Shown here piece by piece: positions 62,091-64,000 of a DNA stretch of 64,000 nucleotides. Source of the stretch: Prorocentrum cordatum. Lineage: Eukaryota; Sar; Dinophyceae; Prorocentrales; Prorocentraceae. A program made the translations under genes and the position numbers. Location of the stretch: NCBI GenBank assembly GCA_963575745.1, contig CAUYUJ010019926.1:668736-732735 (forward strand), written 5' to 3'. Under the pieces are notes generated by a model. It worked only from the letters and a program-made list of their open reading frames with translations, ran no database searches and had not been told where the DNA came from. Every line of letters begins with the position of its first letter. The first letter of the stretch is position 1.

Positions 62091-64000
62091 TCACTCGGTC
62101 GATTCCTCCAACAGCTTGGCGCGCAGCTGCAAGGTTGCAGCCTTGTCGAGTGAAAGCCTGCAGCTCTGCTGAACCAGGTTGATGCACATCGTCGCGTGGT
62201 CGGCCGACTGGGTGTCCGAAATGTTCACGAACAGCTGCCTCTTGCCAGTGATCTCGTTCTGGAACTGGTAGTAGGTCGCCTTCGTGCCGAAGGTAGCGTA
62301 CAGCGCGCCCATGAGGGGGTGGCCCATGCGACGGTGCTCATCCTTCTTCTCCGAGATCATTTCCTGGGAGAGTGGTTACCGCATGTTCCCGAGTACCCGC
62401 GCGGCGGCCCACAGCCTATGCGATCAGCACTCGCCCATATGAACGTCCACATCGATTGGAAACAACCCAACATGCACTGACATCACACCCGACGAAATAT
62501 ACGCCCATCGACCAACAGACAATGCGATCATCAAATGCAAAATACATGCAGCCATACGTGCACCTATTTAACCAACACCAGTATCATATAATATCTGCCC
62601 CTCACTCTCGCTAGTGGAACTCCTAGCCAACCATTGGAGGGCGGGGATGGAAATGGGGGGCGGGCTGAGTCCTTCAACAACGACTTCTTCGCGGGGACCA
62701 CCTCCGCCTCACGCGCCTTCTTGAGGAGGGGCGCCTCCTCGTCAACGCCGATGCCCTTCTTGATGTTCTTGAACTGATCCGCAATGCTGGTGCCCAACTT
62801 CTGGTCGATGTGGCCCACGTGCTGGATCCGCTTCTTCTTCTTCTTCTTGCGCCTCTTCGCGGGCGGCTCGATCTCCTGCAACTCGCGGCCCTCGTGCATC
62901 CAGGCGCACATCGCCTGGCGCAGTCGGGGCCCAGACGCGAACGGATGGGGGGGGGGGCGAGACGGAGACCAACGCCACTCCTCCACATCCGTTTCCTTAC
63001 AATTGACATCATCGTCCCTTCCCTCACATTGCCCACCATCGCCGCATCACTCCCTACCCCCGTGCCAATCCTCGCCTTGCCACTCCCTTCCCATATCACC
63101 TCCACCACTCCAATGTATTGTTCCTCTTTCCCTGACCATTCGTCACTGTGCCACTCTACCGTTGCTCCCCATCTCCCATCCCCGATGCGTCTGTTTGTTT
63201 AGTGGAGCAACCGTTCCCTTTGCAGTCCTTCTATCCCCGCCCCCATTCCGCCCCCTCCCCTCTCGCGTTCTCCAACAGGGAAGACGGGATGTGCGATCCA
63301 GATGGGCATAATCTGGAGGTCAACTCACGGGAACTCAGGAAGCATGGCGGACGGGCCCTCGAGTGATGAACGGTGCGACGGCACAGGGGATATATCAATC
63401 CATGCATATACATACATGCCCAAATGTCCAGGGTGGGGCGACGGCACGGGGCGACGACGGCACGGTCACAACCATATATGTGATACCCAAATGAGGTGGA
63501 TATATATATATACATATATATTACATACATACATACGTACATACATACTGCATCATACTAGACCGTATACACATGATAAGATTGAAAGGGTTTGAAGGGA
63601 AGAGGAGAGGTGATATTGATAAGTGTCAGGAGTTGAAGCGGAGGCACGAGAAGGGGAGTCATGATGAATGGAATGTGAAGGATAATGAGCTGAACTCTGC
63701 CGAACTCTGCTGGGGGTGAAGAGGAGGAGGAGGGGGATACCCTAGCTGATCACTAACTGGATGCGACCCCTCCAGCAACGAGCGTCATCCCTGAGCGCCA
63801 GGGCTTGGCATGGAAATAGCGCGCGATGGCCGCGCGCCGTGTGCGCTCGACGAGAGTCACGAAATTGCCCAGCGTGCCGCGACACGCGCTTGAAATGAAC
63901 GGAAGTAGGCTACTCACTCCCTCGCGGGATGGAACGTCTTCATCCACTTGGTCATCTCCCTCAGCTCCGCTTCGGGGATGTCGCCCTCCGCTCCGCCGTA
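62091..64000 (-). CDS. 3' exons of a basic nuclear-type protein, 5' part beyond the window
   Basis: Three exons join in frame. 64000-63920 (27 codons, GDIPEAELREMTKWMKTFHP) is cut by the window edge. 62914-62672 (81 codons) has MCAWMHEGRELQEIE, a strong nuclear-localisation-like PAKRRKKKKKKR and ADQFKNIKKGIGVDEE. 62363-62091 (90 codons plus stop) has KDEHRRMGHPLMGALYATFG, TYYQFQNEITGKRQLFVNIS and ADHATMCINLVQQSCRLSLD. The first two junctions use AG/GA donors (GAGTGA and GACTCA) with CAG acceptors; all exon lengths are multiples of three. Function unknown. Its style matches the neighbouring AT-hook family, and it may be a related member. Confidence 0.7.
63492..63547. repeat. (TA)n/(CATA)n microsatellite in an intron
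   Basis: TATATATATA followed by TACATACATACGTACATA, within the long intron of the right-most gene. Confidence 0.9.

Overview
This looks like dinoflagellate nuclear DNA. The reasons are: an interrupted gene with a GC-AG intron and genes whose exons fit together only through GA-AG introns; protein families I know mainly from Symbiodinium-type genomes; LINE, copia and tyrosine-recombinase retroelements of dinoflagellate character; a probable relic of the dinoflagellate spliced leader; and a very high load of GC-rich minisatellites. Nothing looks prokaryotic. There is no operon structure, and the long overlapping open frames come from GC-rich or trinucleotide repeats. I recognised no rRNA, tRNA or CRISPR. 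There is one assembly gap of exactly 100 N (45149-45248).

Layout. 1-2070: minus-strand PIF1-like helicase running off the left edge, with a frame break near its N-terminus. 2190-11000: mosaic of tandem arrays (52, 160, about 33, about 67, 89 and 168 bp periods), a long foldback and polypyrimidine tracts. 11000-28700: mostly non-coding, with dispersed repeat families, microsatellites, one orphan pseudogene (16268-16879), a nested palindrome (21169-21267), a second large minisatellite field (22125-23090) and two copies of a short element, each flanked by its own target-site duplication (23112-23273, 27890-28064).

28790-37973: an apparently complete tyrosine-recombinase (DIRS/Ngaro-type) retrotransposon on the minus strand. 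It encodes Gag, then reverse transcriptase plus RNase H, then recombinase. Its repeats form the order A1-ORFs-B1-A2-B2 and the two 444-bp A copies look identical. A spliced-leader-like sequence lies inside the A repeat, 82 nt upstream of the Gag ATG. This is the most interesting object in the window.

37974-47272: retroelement graveyard: a LINE zinc-finger relic, an unassigned decayed region, a broken Ty1/copia Gag, and after the gap the 3' half of a LINE (post-RT zinc finger, RNase H, terminal Cys motifs) with one homopolymer frame break. 47400-53000: CCT/GGA arrays, a 900-bp CAGCCT satellite, a 73-bp array and palindromic CAAACGTTTG arrays.

53377-64000: gene-bearing part, all on the minus strand: a five-exon member of a large dinoflagellate family with transposase-like features, a roughly ten-exon basic AT-hook protein of another expanded dinoflagellate family, and the 3' exons of a third gene entering from the right. 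Same-strand clustering fits the unidirectional gene arrays of dinoflagellates.
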